The notes: generated by a model from the sequence alone, not told the origin. A stretch of 64,000 nt of DNA from Flavobacterium weaverense (GCF_003688495.1 NZ_REFH01000010.1:465715-529714), one strand, 5' to 3'. Shown: positions 49,548-59,778, counted from the first letter of the stretch. Made by a program: numbers and translations.

Positions 49548-52500
49548 TTAGTTAACTAATACCCATTGTCCTGAAGCGATTAAGCTTTCGGCTTTTTTGT
49601 ATTTCATTTCTTGTATTTGTCCGTTAGCCACGTTTTGAACAGTTACGTTATCGTTACGATTAATTTTTGGCATATCTCTGGTGATAGTTTCAGTTATTTG
49701 ACGTGCTTGCGTTTGACCCGCTTCACGATTTGCAGCTTCACTATTTGGAATTTCGTCCTTACTCAATTCGTAATCTTCTTGTGGAGCAACTTCTACTGCT
49801 TCTTGAATCGTTTGATTCTCTTGAGCTGGTAAATCACCTTTAAATAAGAATGAGATAACTTCCTTATTTACATTTTCGATCATTGCTCTAAATAAATTAA
49901 AAGCTTCTAATTTATAAATAAGTAATGGATCTTTTTGTTCGTGAACGGCTAATTGAACTGATTGTTTCAATTCGTCCATTTTACGTAAGTGTTTTTTCCA
50001 AGCTTCATCAACGATTGCTAATGTGATATTTTTCTCGAAATCAGCAACTAGTTGTGCCCCTTCAGAATCGTAAGCCATTTTCAAGTCGGTTACAACATTC
50101 AAAGATTTTATTCCATCTGTGAAAGGAACTACTATTCGCTCAAATTGGTTGTTTTTATCTTCGTAAACATTTTTAATAATTGGGAAAGCTTCTCTTGCGC
50201 TTCTTGCTGTTTTCTCAGTATAATATTCTAAAGTAGCTTTATACACTTTTCCTGTTAATTCCATTTCGCTCAATTTATTGAACTCACTTTCAGTAACTGG
50301 AGATGTGATTGAGAAATAACGAATCAATTCAAATTCGAAGTTTTTGAAATTATTAGTACCTTTATTTTGATCTACAATTAGCTCGCAGGTATCATAAAGC
50401 ATATTAGCAATATCTAATTTCAAACGCTCTCCAAATAAGGCATGACGACGACGTTTGTAAACTACTTCACGTTGTGCATTCATAACATCATCATACTCTA
50501 ATAAACGTTTACGAACACCAAAGTTGTTTTCTTCTACTTTTTTCTGTGCACGTTCAATAGATTTAGTCATCATCGAATGCTGAATAACTTCACCTTCTTG
50601 CAGTCCCATTCTATCCATTACTTTAGCTACTCTCTCAGAACCAAACAAACGCATTAGGTTATCTTCAAGTGAAACATAAAATTGTGAACTTCCAGGATCT
50701 CCTTGACGACCTGCACGACCACGTAACTGACGGTCAACACGACGAGAGTCATGGCGCTCTGTACCTACAATTGCCAATCCACCTGCTGCTTTTACTTCGG
50801 CAGATAATTTAATATCGGTACCACGACCAGCCATGTTTGTTGCAATTGTAACTACTCCTGGTTTACCAGCTTCTTCAACAATTTGAGCTTCTTGCTTGTG
50901 CATTTTTGCATTCAATACATTATGCATAACACCTCTCATTTTTAGCATTCGACTCAATAACTCTGAAATCTCAACTGAAGTTGTACCAATAAGTACTGGT
51001 CTTCCTGCTTTTGACAATTCTGTTACATCTTCGATTACTGCATTGAATTTTTCACGAGTAGTTTTGTAAATAAAATCCTCTTTGTCAAAACGTGCCATTG
51101 GTCTATTAGTAGGAATTTCTACTACGTCCAATTTATATATTTGCCATAACTCACCTGCTTCGGTTACAGCAGTTCCAGTCATACCACCTAGTTTGTTGTA
51201 CATTCTAAAGTAGTTCTGTAAAGTAACTGTTGCAAAAGTTTGTGTTGCAGCTTCAATTTTCACATTTTCTTTAGCTTCGATCGCTTGGTGAAGACCGTCA
51301 GAGTAACGACGACCATCCATAATACGACCTGTTTGCTCATCTACAATCATGATTTTATTATCCATGATTACATATTCAACATCTTTTTCGAATAAAGCGT
51401 ATGCTTTTAAAAGTTGTGTTAACGTATGGATGCGCTCACTTTTAACACCAAAATCTTGGAATAATTTTTCTTTTTCTTCCGCTTCAGTATCTTTGTCTAA
51501 TTTTTTCTTTTCAATGGCAGCGATTTCTGTTCCAATGTCTGGAAGTACAAAGAAATCAGCGTCAGTATCTCCTGAAAGATATTTAATTCCGTTATCAGAT
51601 AATTCAACTTGATTATTTTTCTCTTCGATAACAAAATACAATGCCTCATCAATCTTGTGCATTTCTCTTTTGTTATCCTGCATGTATTGGTTTTCTGTTT
51701 TCTGAAGTAATTGCTTAATTCCTTCTTCACTTAAAAACTTAATTAGTGCTTTATTTTTAGGTAATGCTCTGTAGGCCCTTAATAATTGAAATCCACCTTC
51801 TTTAGTATTTCCTTCTTTTATTAATTTTTTAGATTCTGAAAGAAAACCATTAGCTAATTGACGTTGTAATGCCACTAAGTTTTCAATTTTCGGCTTCATT
51901 TCCATGAATTCGTGACGATCTCCTTGAGGAACTGGACCAGAGATAATCAAAGGTGTTCTAGCATCATCAATTAAAACCGAGTCAACTTCATCGACAATCG
52001 CATAGTTGTGTTTTCTTTGAACTAGATCATTTGGCGAATGTGCCATATTATCTCTTAAGTAGTCAAAACCAAATTCGTTATTCGTTCCGTAAGTAATGTC
52101 AGCATCATATGCTTTTCTTCTTTCGTCAGAATTGGGTTGGTAATTATCAATACATTCTACGGTCATACCGTGAAATTCAAATATTGGTGCTTTCCAAGTA
52201 CTATCCCTTTTTGCTAAATAGTCATTCACAGTAACTAAATGCACACCGTTTCCAGTCAAAGCATTTAAATACAATGGTAAAGTAGCCACTAATGTTTTTC
52301 CTTCACCTGTTTGCATTTCCGCAACTTTTCCTTCGTGTAGCACCATTCCACCTATTAACTGGACGTCATAGTGAATCATGTCCCAAGTAATTTCTTTTCC
52401 TGCTGCACTCCAAGTATTATTCCATATCGAGTTATCTCCCTCTAATGTAATATAACTCTTTGAAGCTGAAAGTTCGCGGTCTTTTGGGGTTGCCGTAACA

Positions 52501-52889
52501 ACTATTTGTGAATTATCTTTAAAACGTCTCGCTGTTTCTTTAACAACAGCAAATGCTTCAGGAAGAATATCCATCAACGTTTTTTCTGAAATTTCATAAG
52601 CTTCTTTTTCCAGAGCATCAATAGCGATGTAAATATCTTCTCTTTTATCAATATCAAGAATACTTTCTACTTCCTTTTTCAAGGCAGCAATTTTCGCATC
52701 TTTTTCAGAACGATCTTGCTTTATTTTTTCTTTAAAAAATGCTGTGCGTCCTCTAAGTTCATCATTGGTTAATGACATTAAAGGATTTTCAAAAGTTTTG
52801 ATTTTGGTAAGATAAGGTTGTAACGCTTTTACATCTTTTTGTGACTTATCGCCAACAAAGACTTTAATAATGCTATTTAGGAAACTCAT
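49548..52889 (-). CDS. secA: Preprotein translocase ATPase SecA
   Basis: 1,113 residues; E. coli SecA has 901, and the extra length lies in insertions between about 330 and 490 and a longer tail, as usual in Bacteroidota. Motor motifs: MQTGEGKTLVATLPLY (Walker A), VDEVDSVLIDDARTPLIIS (DEAD motif), IGTTSVEISELLSRML and TNMAGRGTDIKLS (motifs V/VI). It pushes preproteins through SecYEG using ATP. The C-terminal Cys-rich zinc tail is absent; the protein ends ESLIASGQWVLVN. Monocistronic. Confidence 0.97.
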   Translation of the reverse strand: MSFLNSIIKVFVGDKSQKDVKALQPYLTKIKTFENPLMSLTNDELRGRTAFFKEKIKQDRSEKDAKIAALKKEVESILDIDKREDIYIAIDALEKEAYEISEKTLMDILPEAFAVVKETARRFKDNSQIVVTATPKDRELSASKSYITLEGDNSIWNNTWSAAGKEITWDMIHYDVQLIGGMVLHEGKVAEMQTGEGKTLVATLPLYLNALTGNGVHLVTVNDYLAKRDSTWKAPIFEFHGMTVECIDNYQPNSDERRKAYDADITYGTNNEFGFDYLRDNMAHSPNDLVQRKHNYAIVDEVDSVLIDDARTPLIISGPVPQGDRHEFMEMKPKIENLVALQRQLANGFLSESKKLIKEGNTKEGGFQLLRAYRALPKNKALIKFLSEEGIKQLLQKTENQYMQDNKREMHKIDEALYFVIEEKNNQVELSDNGIKYLSGDTDADFFVLPDIGTEIAAIEKKKLDKDTEAEEKEKLFQDFGVKSERIHTLTQLLKAYALFEKDVEYVIMDNKIMIVDEQTGRIMDGRRYSDGLHQAIEAKENVKIEAATQTFATVTLQNYFRMYNKLGGMTGTAVTEAGELWQIYKLDVVEIPTNRPMARFDKEDFIYKTTREKFNAVIEDVTELSKAGRPVLIGTTSVEISELLSRMLKMRGVMHNVLNAKMHKQEAQIVEEAGKPGVVTIATNMAGRGTDIKLSAEVKAAGGLAIVGTERHDSRRVDRQLRGRAGRQGDPGSSQFYVSLEDNLMRLFGSERVAKVMDRMGLQEGEVIQHSMMTKSIERAQKKVEENNFGVRKRLLEYDDVMNAQREVVYKRRRHALFGERLKLDIANMLYDTCELIVDQNKGTNNFKNFEFELIRYFSITSPVTESEFNKLSEMELTGKVYKATLEYYTEKTARSAREAFPIIKNVYEDKNNQFERIVVPFTDGIKSLNVVTDLKMAYDSEGAQLVADFEKNITLAIVDEAWKKHLRKMDELKQSVQLAVHEQKDPLLIYKLEAFNLFRAMIENVNKEVISFLFKGDLPAQENQTIQEAVEVAPQEDYELSKDEIPNSEAANREAGQTQARQITETITRDMPKINRNDNVTVQNVANGQIQEMKYKKAESLIASGQWVLVN

Positions 52890-52935
52890 GATTTGATTTT
52901 ATTACTAATTGTATAATTTATTGACTTTAAACCAA

Positions 52936-52961
52936 AAAAAAGCCTCTTTAGAGACTTTTAA
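52936..52961 (-). terminator. Terminator after the DUF2795 gene
   Basis: AAAAGTCTC-TAAA-GAGGCTTTT on the minus strand, with one G-U pair, followed by a T-run. 14 bases past the stop. Confidence 0.85.
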
Positions 52962-52973
52962 TTGGTTTACCTT

Positions 52974-53195
52974 TTAATATTCATCCTCATTCCAAAGATA
53001 ATCTTCGTCAGTAGGATAATCTGGCCATATTTCTTCCATTGATTCATATATTTCGCCTTCATCCTCGATAGATTGAAGGTTTTCTACTACTTCTAATGGA
53101 GCTCCTGCTCTAATAGCGTAGTCAATAAGTTCGTCTTTGTTAGCAGGCCACGGTGCATCACTTAAATAGGATGCTAATTCTAATGTCCAATACAT
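52974..53195 (-). CDS. DUF2795-family small acidic protein
   Basis: 73 residues: MYWTLELASYLSDAPWPANKDELIDYAIRAGAPLEVVENLQSIEDEGEIYESMEEIWPDYPTDEDYLWNEDEY has the DUF2795 helical domain (residues 1-45) and a very acidic tail. The function of the family is unknown. It is upstream of secA on the same strand but separated from it by a terminator. Confidence 0.85.
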   Translation of the reverse strand: MYWTLELASYLSDAPWPANKDELIDYAIRAGAPLEVVENLQSIEDEGEIYESMEEIWPDYPTDEDYLWNEDEY

Positions 53196-53390
53196 TTTTT
53201 GTCGATTTAGTTTTGTGCAAAAATAAAATTTTTACTCACAAATACAAGTAAAAAATGACTTATTTTTATTTAAAGTTAAGAACGTTTTGCTTTTAGTGTT
53301 CAGTGGTCAGATTTTAGTTTTCAGTTAATACTGAAAACATATCAAAAATCAGATTTTTTAGCTGCCTTCTGAATACTTTTTTACTGATTA
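53196..53390. repeat. Gap with an iterated TTTTCAGT/ACTGAAAA tract
   Basis: Between about 53290 and 53356 the DNA repeats TTAGT-GTTCAGTGGTCAG / TTTTAGTTTTCAGTTAATACTGAAAA / CAAAAATCAG, another member of the low-complexity tracts in this window. No gene. Confidence 0.45.
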
Positions 53391-53960
53391 CTACTTCCTC
53401 GGTATCCATTGAACCTCGTTAGCTTTCAAGTCATGAGACAACTTTCGTGCCAACACAAAAAGGTAGTCAGAAAGTCTGTTCAAGTATTTAATTGCAATCT
53501 CAGCGACAGGTTCATTGTGACTTAAATGTACTGCTAAACGTTCTGCGCGACGGCATACGCAACGTGCTATATGACAATATGACACGGTCGTATGTCCACC
53601 AGGAAGCACGAAATGTGTCATTGGCGGCAAGGCTTCTTCCATAGCGTCAATTTCATTTTCTAATAATTCTATGTCGGATTCAATTATTCCTAATTTTTTC
53701 AATCTTAGTTCTCCATTTTTCATCACTTCCTTCTCTGGTGGAGTAGCAAGAATTGCTCCTACAGTAAATAAGCGATCTTGAATTTCAACTAAAATTTCCT
53801 TGTAATGATTGTTCATTTCTTGGTCACGTATCAATCCTATATGAGAATTTAATTCATCAACCGTTCCATAACTTTCTATTCGAGCGTGATCCTTTGGGAC
53901 ACGAGTTCCGCCAAAAAGGGCTGTTGTTCCTTTGTCTCCTGTCTTTGTATATACTTTCAT
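53391..53960 (-). CDS. Cob(I)yrinic acid a,c-diamide adenosyltransferase (PduO type)
   Basis: 189 residues, PduO/MMAB family. The N-terminal VYTKTGDKGTTALFGGTRVPKDHARIESYGTVDELNSHIG holds the ATP-binding motif; the C-terminal SYCHIARCVCRRAERLAVHLSHNEPVAEIAIKYLNRLSDYLFVLARKL is the second signature with the conserved R-x-x-E-R. It transfers adenosyl to cob(I)alamin to give coenzyme B12. No cobalamin synthesis genes are nearby, so it probably serves salvage for B12-dependent enzymes elsewhere. All key residues seen. Confidence 0.94.
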   Translation of the reverse strand: MKVYTKTGDKGTTALFGGTRVPKDHARIESYGTVDELNSHIGLIRDQEMNNHYKEILVEIQDRLFTVGAILATPPEKEVMKNGELRLKKLGIIESDIELLENEIDAMEEALPPMTHFVLPGGHTTVSYCHIARCVCRRAERLAVHLSHNEPVAEIAIKYLNRLSDYLFVLARKLSHDLKANEVQWIPRK

Positions 53961-54051
53961 TTTGGTTTTAAATTGTTGATTAGTGATTTTAGTGCGCCGA
54001 TTTATTACAAAAAAGTAAATGGGAGATCTAAATTCATCAATCTGATATTAT

Positions 54052-54738
54052 TTATTTTGTTGTATCGCTTTCGATTATTCCATCACGCAAGCGAATGATA
54101 CGATGTGCATAAGCTGCAATTTCTTCCTCATGTGTTACGAGAATAACGGTATTTCCATTACCATGGATGTCTCCAAAAAGCTTCATGATTTCTAATGAAG
54201 TTTTACTATCTAAGTTTCCTGTAGGTTCATCAGCAAGGATAATTGAAGGTTTATTTACCAATGCTCTAGCAATAGCGACACGTTGTCTTTGTCCTCCCGA
54301 TAATTGATTAGGTTGGTGATCCATTCTATCAGCAAGGTTTACTTGCTCCAATACTTCTGTTGCTCTCTTATTGCGTTCTGACTTTGAGAATCCAGCGTAA
54401 ATCATTGGTAAAGCCACATTGTCTAGCGCAGTTGTTCGTGGTAAGAGGTTGAATGTTTGGAATACGAATCCAATTTCTTTATTTCTAATTTCAGCTAACT
54501 CATCGTCTTTCATCTGGCTCACGTCCTTTCCATTCAAAATGTAAGTTCCCGAAGTTGGAGTATCTAAACATCCTAGCAAGTTCATTAACGTAGATTTTCC
54601 AGACCCTGAAGGTCCCATCAAAGCGACATATTCACCTTTATTAATTTCTAAATCAATTCCTTTAAGAACGTAAACAACTTCGTTACCTAGTACAAAATCT
54701 CTTTTGATATTGGTTATTTTTATTAGCGGGTTTGCCAT
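54052..54738 (-). CDS. ABC transporter ATPase of the LolD/MacB class
   Basis: 228 residues. Walker [11 protein letters not shown]-loop [19 protein letters not shown], signature [15 protein letters not shown], Walker [14 protein letters not shown], and H-loop LVTHEEEIA. The ATPase class that powers LolCDE lipoprotein release or MacB-type export, with no permease adjacent in this window. It ends the region ahead of the lipoprotein at 55.1 kb. The mechanism follows from the family; the partner is unknown. Confidence 0.92.
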   Translation of the reverse strand: MANPLIKITNIKRDFVLGNEVVYVLKGIDLEINKGEYVALMGPSGSGKSTLMNLLGCLDTPTSGTYILNGKDVSQMKDDELAEIRNKEIGFVFQTFNLLPRTTALDNVALPMIYAGFSKSERNKRATEVLEQVNLADRMDHQPNQLSGGQRQRVAIARALVNKPSIILADEPTGNLDSKTSLEIMKLFGDIHGNGNTVILVTHEEEIAAYAHRIIRLRDGIIESDTTK

Positions 54739-55048
54739 TAGAATGTATGATTTTTAGCCTTAGACGTTGCTTTAGCTGCTATTAATTCAGATTTTAAAAG
54801 TACAAAAACTTTTCAACTATTAATAAGTAGTCAATTTTAATATTTGTTACAATTTAAAGTATTGAAATTTAGTGTTTCGAAGCTGCTCAAAATCAGAAAT
54901 ATTATTGTAGTTGCTAAAACTGCTTAAACGTTAGTTAAAAAGTTTAAATCAAACCTTATAGAATTAATTTTTAAACTTATATAATTAACACCATTTCATG
55001 CGTTATTTCACAATTAAAATGATTAATTATATAATTATTGGTTAATTG
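54739..55048. other. 310-base AT-rich gap
   Basis: Divergent gap between the ABC ATPase (minus) and the lipoprotein (plus). Aside from the lipoprotein promoter at 55049 there are only A/T runs and partially repeated TTAATTATATAATTA. No gene. Confidence 0.5.
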
Positions 55049-55078
55049 TTGAATATATTGCAATGTAATCTACATTTG
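55049..55078 (+). promoter_or_regulatory. Promoter of the 223-residue lipoprotein gene
   Basis: TTG (55049-55051), exactly 19 bases, TACATTTG (55071-55078). Start of transcription expected near 55083, giving a 25-base leader. A good match to the Bacteroidota consensus. Confidence 0.8.
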
Positions 55079-55107
55079 CTTCATAATAATTAATCAAATC
55101 AAAAATT

Positions 55108-55779
55108 ATGAAAAGTCAAAAACTAGTATTAGGATTAGCGTTAATCGCAATTGGATTCACATCTTGTAAAGATGAGAAAGCTGAACAAGCAGAGAAAAAA
55201 GTAGATTCTTATGTAACATACGTAGATTCATTAGGAAATGTTGCAGAAAAAGATGCAGCTGGAAACTGGGAAGGTATTGAGTCTTCTTATCAGTTAAGAG
55301 TTGGAGAAGCTGAAGTTGCAATTGCTGATATGAAAGACAATGCAGAAGCTCAAGCAAGAATCGATGCAAGTAAAGCTAAATACGAAACTTTAAAGGCTAA
55401 AGTAGAAGCTCAGAAAATGGAAGCTGCTGCGGCTGCAACTCCAAGTACTAAACAAACATTGAGAAATGCATTGTTTGGAGAAGGAAAAATAGGAGATGAT
55501 ATGAATTTTGGATGGGTTAACGCCGCTAATATTCATAATGTTTACCAACAATTTGTTCATACTGTTGAAAACAATAAAGATAAATATTCTCGTGAAGACT
55601 GGGATGAAGTTAAATTGATGTATGAAGCATTAGATAGCAGAAAAAACACAGTTGAAAAAGAAGGTCTATCTTCTGAAGACAATAGAAAAATTGCTGGTTT
55701 AAAAATCAAATTTGCACCAATGTACACATTGAACAGAATGGGAGCTAAAACAAGCGAAATGAAAAAAGCTAAACAATAA
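55108..55779 (+). CDS. Helical lipoprotein of unknown function
   Basis: 223 residues. Lipobox GFTSC (Cys 20). The remainder is Ala/Lys/Glu-rich and strongly helical (EAEVAIADMKDNAEAQARIDASKAKYETLKAKVEAQKMEAAAAA), with a short conserved-looking middle (LRNALFGEGKIGDDMNFGWVNAANIHNVYQQFVHTVENNKDKYSREDWDEVKLMYEALDSRKN). I cannot name the family. A near-consensus promoter and a strong terminator frame it as one transcription unit, probably well expressed. Confidence 0.75.
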   Translation: MKSQKLVLGLALIAIGFTSCKDEKAEQAEKKVDSYVTYVDSLGNVAEKDAAGNWEGIESSYQLRVGEAEVAIADMKDNAEAQARIDASKAKYETLKAKVEAQKMEAAAAATPSTKQTLRNALFGEGKIGDDMNFGWVNAANIHNVYQQFVHTVENNKDKYSREDWDEVKLMYEALDSRKNTVEKEGLSSEDNRKIAGLKIKFAPMYTLNRMGAKTSEMKKAKQ

Positions 55780-55800
55780 GCATTATTTCATTAAAACAGA

Positions 55801-55834
55801 AAATGACAGTTAGTGATGACTGTCATTTTTTTTG
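55801..55834 (+). terminator. Terminator of the lipoprotein gene
   Basis: AAATGACAGT / ACTGTCATTT stem around an 8-base loop, followed by a T-run. Confidence 0.92.
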
Positions 55835-55856
55835 CTATTAACTTTTTTAATAATTA

Positions 55857-56486
55857 CTAGTCAGCAATTTTATATATTTTAGTAATCTCTTTGAAAATAG
55901 CATCTACATCGATTTTCAAATCAATAAGTTTCCCTGTGTGAATGTCAAAAACCCAACCGTATACTTTTAGATTTCTTTGTCTATTTGCTCTTTGTACTTC
56001 AGCAGTTTTAATTACGTTTATACATTGCTCTTGAACATTGAGTTCCACAAGTCTTTTATACTTTTCGTCTTGATTTTCGATAGCATCAAGCTCATCTCTA
56101 TGAATTCGATAAACGTCTCTAATATTCCGCAACCATGGATTTAAAATTCCTAAATCTGCTTGCTGCATCGCAGCAAGTACACCACCACAACCGTAATGAC
56201 CACAAACTACAATATGATTCACTTTTAGACTTGTAACGGCATAGTTAATAACTGACATAGAATTCAAGTCGGTATTAGGAACCATATTAGCAATATTACG
56301 GTGTACAAAAACTTTTCCTGGTTCTAATCCCATTAAATCTTCTGCAGATACGCGGCTATCTGAACATCCGATATATAAAAATTCCGGAGTTTGCCCGTCT
56401 GATAATTTTTCGAAATAATTGGCGTCACTTTGTAACTTTTTTGCAATCCAATTGCGGTTATTTTCAAAAATTTTTTTGATGTCCAT
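55857..56486 (-). CDS. Beta-class carbonic anhydrase
   Basis: 209 residues. Zinc ligands Cys 41, His 97 and Cys 100, with Asp 43-Arg 45 dyad in CSDSRV and HYGCGGVLAAM, all present. It interconverts CO2 and bicarbonate; cytoplasmic (no signal peptide). Faces the lipoprotein tail to tail and lies after the methyltransferase on the same strand with a 30-base gap, possibly an operon. Confidence 0.95.
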   Translation of the reverse strand: MDIKKIFENNRNWIAKKLQSDANYFEKLSDGQTPEFLYIGCSDSRVSAEDLMGLEPGKVFVHRNIANMVPNTDLNSMSVINYAVTSLKVNHIVVCGHYGCGGVLAAMQQADLGILNPWLRNIRDVYRIHRDELDAIENQDEKYKRLVELNVQEQCINVIKTAEVQRANRQRNLKVYGWVFDIHTGKLIDLKIDVDAIFKEITKIYKIAD

Positions 56487-56516
56487 TTGGTTTATTTAGA
56501 ATGCAAATATAATAAT

Positions 56517-57314
56517 CTATATGCGAATGATGAAATGTTCTTTTGGTTGTTCTCTTCTAAAAAACACAAATCCCCACTGGAATGTATCTATTGTGACAGT
56601 AACTTTTGGATGTTTTTTTATTAATTCCCATGCTTGAGTCATCTCCGTGGACCAATGAATATCATCAAATATCCAAACTGTTTCATTAGTAATAGTAGGA
56701 AGTAAGAATTCGAGATAATCTAATGTAGCTTGTTTTTGATGATTACCGTCAAAATAAATCAGATCATAAATAGTTGCTTCAGACTTGCTATTTTTTAGGT
56801 AAGCACTGAATTCTGTAACTATGTTTTCGATATTATTTAATTCGAAATGCTTTAAATTTTTCTCAGCTACTGCTGAAGTATTTTCGCAGCCTTCAAGAGA
56901 TGTAATTTTGGCTACTTTATTTCCAGCAGATAATGCTGAAGTTGCTAATCCTAAGGATGTTCCTATTTCTAAAATATGTTCTGACTGGAAATATTTAGTA
57001 ATTCTAAACAGTAATTCAGCTCGTTTTTTACTAATACCAGCCTTTTGAGCAATTTTGCAAACTGCTCTTTGATTCGTTTTGAAAACTTTTGATCCTGCGC
57101 CAAAATCAGTAACTTTAATGACTTCTTTGCTTGCTAAAAGTGAATTTCTATATTTTTCTAAAAGTTCGTATTCTGGTTTGTACTGTTTATCATAAAAACA
57201 TTTTGCAATCAAATTAAAAACAAAAGGGGAATGAACGGCGTGCTCATTTTTTGAGTGCCAAAGAAATTGGAAATAGGATTTAATGGGAAACCACATAGGA
57301 ATTAATTGCTTCAC
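56517..57314 (-). CDS. Class I SAM-dependent methyltransferase
   Basis: 265 residues. Motif I HILEIGTSLGLATSAL and the acidic loop LEGCENTSAVAEKNL bind S-adenosylmethionine; DLIYFDGNHQKQATLDYLEFLLP resembles O-methyltransferases of the catechol type. An N-terminal 40 residues (MWFPIKSYFQFLWHSKNEHAVHSPFVFNLIAKCF) is typical of a Bacteroidota subgroup. The substrate is unknown. It starts 6 bases after the DUF1080 gene, so both are one operon. Confidence 0.88.
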   Translation of the reverse strand: MKQLIPMWFPIKSYFQFLWHSKNEHAVHSPFVFNLIAKCFYDKQYKPEYELLEKYRNSLLASKEVIKVTDFGAGSKVFKTNQRAVCKIAQKAGISKKRAELLFRITKYFQSEHILEIGTSLGLATSALSAGNKVAKITSLEGCENTSAVAEKNLKHFELNNIENIVTEFSAYLKNSKSEATIYDLIYFDGNHQKQATLDYLEFLLPTITNETVWIFDDIHWSTEMTQAWELIKKHPKVTVTIDTFQWGFVFFRREQPKEHFIIRI

Positions 57315-57320
57315 AATAAT

Positions 57321-57992
57321 TTACATGCATTTTTTGATACTAACTCTTCTGAAGTCAATTGGAAATCCTTCATACTGCAATAAAATACGTCCGTTCTTGA
57401 CCGAAGATTGAGTTCCTTTATTAACTAATTTTCCGTTAAGTTTTTGTGTTACTACGCCATTTTTTACCGTTATTTTAATTTTATTCCATTCTCCAACAGG
57501 TTTTTCGGCATCTTTAAAAAATTTTGATTCAACGCTTTTTCCTGCTATGGTTTTATTACCTTTCACGTTTAAAGTTACATTTTGTAGTAAAATAAAATCT
57601 CCTGTAGCGTTCTCTTTAATCTGAAACTGAATTCCTTGTGGCCATAATTCATCAGCAGTTTCAGCAGGAACAAGATACATTAAACCGCTATTTCGGTTAT
57701 CTGATTTTCGAACGAATGAAGCGTCAGTGTTCCATCTAAATTCTGCTGTCAATTGAAAATTTTCAAAATTTTCTAATGACATTAGATAACCAGCATCTTT
57801 ACCATAAAGCCGAATCATTTTGTCTTCGACAAAAAATACTTCAGAAGCATTCTCGTGTTTTCCAGTTTTAGGTTCGAATGCATACCATCCTGTTAAATCT
57901 TTTTCATTAAAAAGGTTTATTTTTTTTTGCGCATTTGTAGATATTGAACTGATTAAGAATGCAATTAGAATTAAGCGATATAAGTTATTCAT
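57321..57992 (-). CDS. Secreted DUF1080-family (3-keto-disaccharide hydrolase-like) protein
   Basis: 223 residues with a signal peptide (LILIAFLISSISTNAQ). The beta-sandwich domain contains INLFNEKDLTGWYAF, NFQLTAEFRWNTD, RNSGLMYLVPAETADELWPQGIQFQIKENATGDFILL and a final GRILLQYEGFPIDFRRVSIK, the DUF1080 pattern. Some family members hydrolyse 3-keto-glycosides. Whether this one is catalytic is unclear. First gene of the two-gene unit with the methyltransferase. Confidence 0.87.
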   Translation of the reverse strand: MNNLYRLILIAFLISSISTNAQKKINLFNEKDLTGWYAFEPKTGKHENASEVFFVEDKMIRLYGKDAGYLMSLENFENFQLTAEFRWNTDASFVRKSDNRNSGLMYLVPAETADELWPQGIQFQIKENATGDFILLQNVTLNVKGNKTIAGKSVESKFFKDAEKPVGEWNKIKITVKNGVVTQKLNGKLVNKGTQSSVKNGRILLQYEGFPIDFRRVSIKKCM

Positions 57993-58159
57993 AAGTATTG
58001 GATGGAGATTTAACTAGTAAAGAACGGTAAAGTAAGTTTTTTGTAAAAAATAAAGTAAAAGTAGGTATTAAATTATTCGAACTCGAAAATCTTAAATAGA
58101 AATAACATATTTCTATTTCTTATCGTTTTCGCCGAGCGTAAATAGAATCATTTAAAAAC

Positions 58160-58167
58160 TATCTTTG
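58160..58167 (+). promoter_or_regulatory. -7 promoter box of the SDR gene
   Basis: TATCTTTG, a full consensus match 38 bases before the ATG at 58205; no clear -33 box. Confidence 0.5.
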
Positions 58168-58204
58168 CAACCTTGGAATTTAAGCCAAGATTGAAGTTTT
58201 TTTT

Positions 58205-59758
58205 ATGATAGACCAAGAGGAAATGGAAGAGATGACTGCTATAAATTCAGCCGAAATAGAGCGCTGTATTGCAATACTTGCTCAACTTAATAATGATACG
58301 GACCAAATATTTGATATTCCGAAAGAACAAAGAACTGCTTTAATAAAAGCCGCTGGGCAATTTTCTAGACCCGATCGCGATGAACTTTCCCGCAGGAAAA
58401 AAGACGGTCGGTTAGTAGCTAAACGTAAAAAAGAAAAGCAAGATAAGACCGCGCGTAAGGAAACTGGAATCCGTTACGCACGTGAGGCAAGTATTTTTGT
58501 AGCGCCAAAACTGTTAGCTTTTAATGAGCTAGAAATTAAAGAACAACTAGAACTTGAAACCCCAAGGAATTGTTACGTTTGTAAAACGCCATTTACTAAA
58601 ATGCATCATTTTTACGATACAATGTGTACGGATTGTGGCGATTTTAATTATGCTAAACGTTTTCAAACCGCCGATGTAAAAGGTCAAGTGGCTGTTATCA
58701 CTGGTTCTCGCCTAAAAATTGGGTACCATATTACATTGATGCTTTTGCGAGGTGGAGCAACGGTCATTGCAACAACTCGTTTCCCCGTTGATTCGGCTCT
58801 TCGCTTTTCTAGAGAACCTGATTTTATGGATTGGGGCGATCGCTTAAAAATTCATGGACTCGATCTACGACATATTCCAAGTGTCGAAATCTTTTGCAAT
58901 TTTATAGAACAGAAATATGATAGATTGGATATTTTAATCAACAATGCTGCACAAACAGTGCGACGCCCTGCTGGTTTCTATACTCATTTAATGGAGAATG
59001 AAGGACGCATGTTAGCTGATTTACCAATACAAACGCAAAGATTATTGTTAGATCACACGAACTGTCTTGATGAACTGAAAATATTGACTTCTGGAGCTTC
59101 TTCTAACCAAAATATGCCGGTGACTTGGCATGGACCTGAACCTGGAATTGGTTTGCGGGCTTCCGCCAAATTATCTCAAATTCCTTATTCGTTTGATAAT
59201 GCGTTAGTGGCAAATGAAGTTTTTCCAGAAGGAGAACTCGATGCCGACTTGCAACAAGTCGATTTGAGAAAAACGAACAGTTGGAGATTGAAATTAGGAC
59301 AAATAGAAACTACTGAAATGATCGAAGTACAATTGGTAAACTCTGTAGCGCCGTTTGTACTATGCAACCGACTTTCGGAAGTAATGAAAAAAAACAATAC
59401 AGGAAAAAAGCATATCATAAATGTTTCGGCAATGGAAGGAAAGTTTCATCGTTTTTTTAAAGAAGCGCGACATCCACATACTAATATGGCCAAAGCAGCG
59501 CTAAACATGCTTACCCATACTGCAGCTGGAGAGTTAGCCAAAGTTGGAATCTTCATGAATGCAGTTGATACTGGTTGGGTAACCGATGAAGATCCAGCAG
59601 AATTAGCCAAAAAGAAACAAGAAGAGGAGGATTTTCAGCCGCCATTAGATATCGTCGATGGAGCAGCCCGAGTAATGGATCCGCTATTTGACGGAATTAA
59701 TACGGGAAAACATTGGTGCGGTAAATTTTTAAAAGATTACAACCCGATTCCTTGGTAA
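58205..59758 (+). CDS. SDR-like protein with a zinc-ribbon insert and lost catalytic Tyr
   Basis: 517 residues. The first 120 are helical and charged; residues 123-144 hold a CxxC...CxxC pair (CYVC and CTDC), a likely zinc ribbon. The rest is a short-chain dehydrogenase fold: nucleotide loop [12 protein letters not shown] (163-173), [12 protein letters not shown], and the catalytic region [15 protein letters not shown]...[12 protein letters not shown]. The usual YxxxK is TxxxK, so the Tyr is Thr; ordinary dehydrogenase chemistry is doubtful. The C-terminus ([11 protein letters not shown]) is conserved-looking. Substrate and role unknown. Confidence 0.8.
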   Translation: MIDQEEMEEMTAINSAEIERCIAILAQLNNDTDQIFDIPKEQRTALIKAAGQFSRPDRDELSRRKKDGRLVAKRKKEKQDKTARKETGIRYAREASIFVAPKLLAFNELEIKEQLELETPRNCYVCKTPFTKMHHFYDTMCTDCGDFNYAKRFQTADVKGQVAVITGSRLKIGYHITLMLLRGGATVIATTRFPVDSALRFSREPDFMDWGDRLKIHGLDLRHIPSVEIFCNFIEQKYDRLDILINNAAQTVRRPAGFYTHLMENEGRMLADLPIQTQRLLLDHTNCLDELKILTSGASSNQNMPVTWHGPEPGIGLRASAKLSQIPYSFDNALVANEVFPEGELDADLQQVDLRKTNSWRLKLGQIETTEMIEVQLVNSVAPFVLCNRLSEVMKKNNTGKKHIINVSAMEGKFHRFFKEARHPHTNMAKAALNMLTHTAAGELAKVGIFMNAVDTGWVTDEDPAELAKKKQEEEDFQPPLDIVDGAARVMDPLFDGINTGKHWCGKFLKDYNPIPW

Positions 59759-59778
59759 AAAATTTGATGTTTTAAATA

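Noticed and set aside
53391..53960. Cobalamin riboswitch near the adenosyltransferase
   Set aside because: The upstream region of this gene is under 100 bases and shows no B12-box or riboswitch-like pairing.
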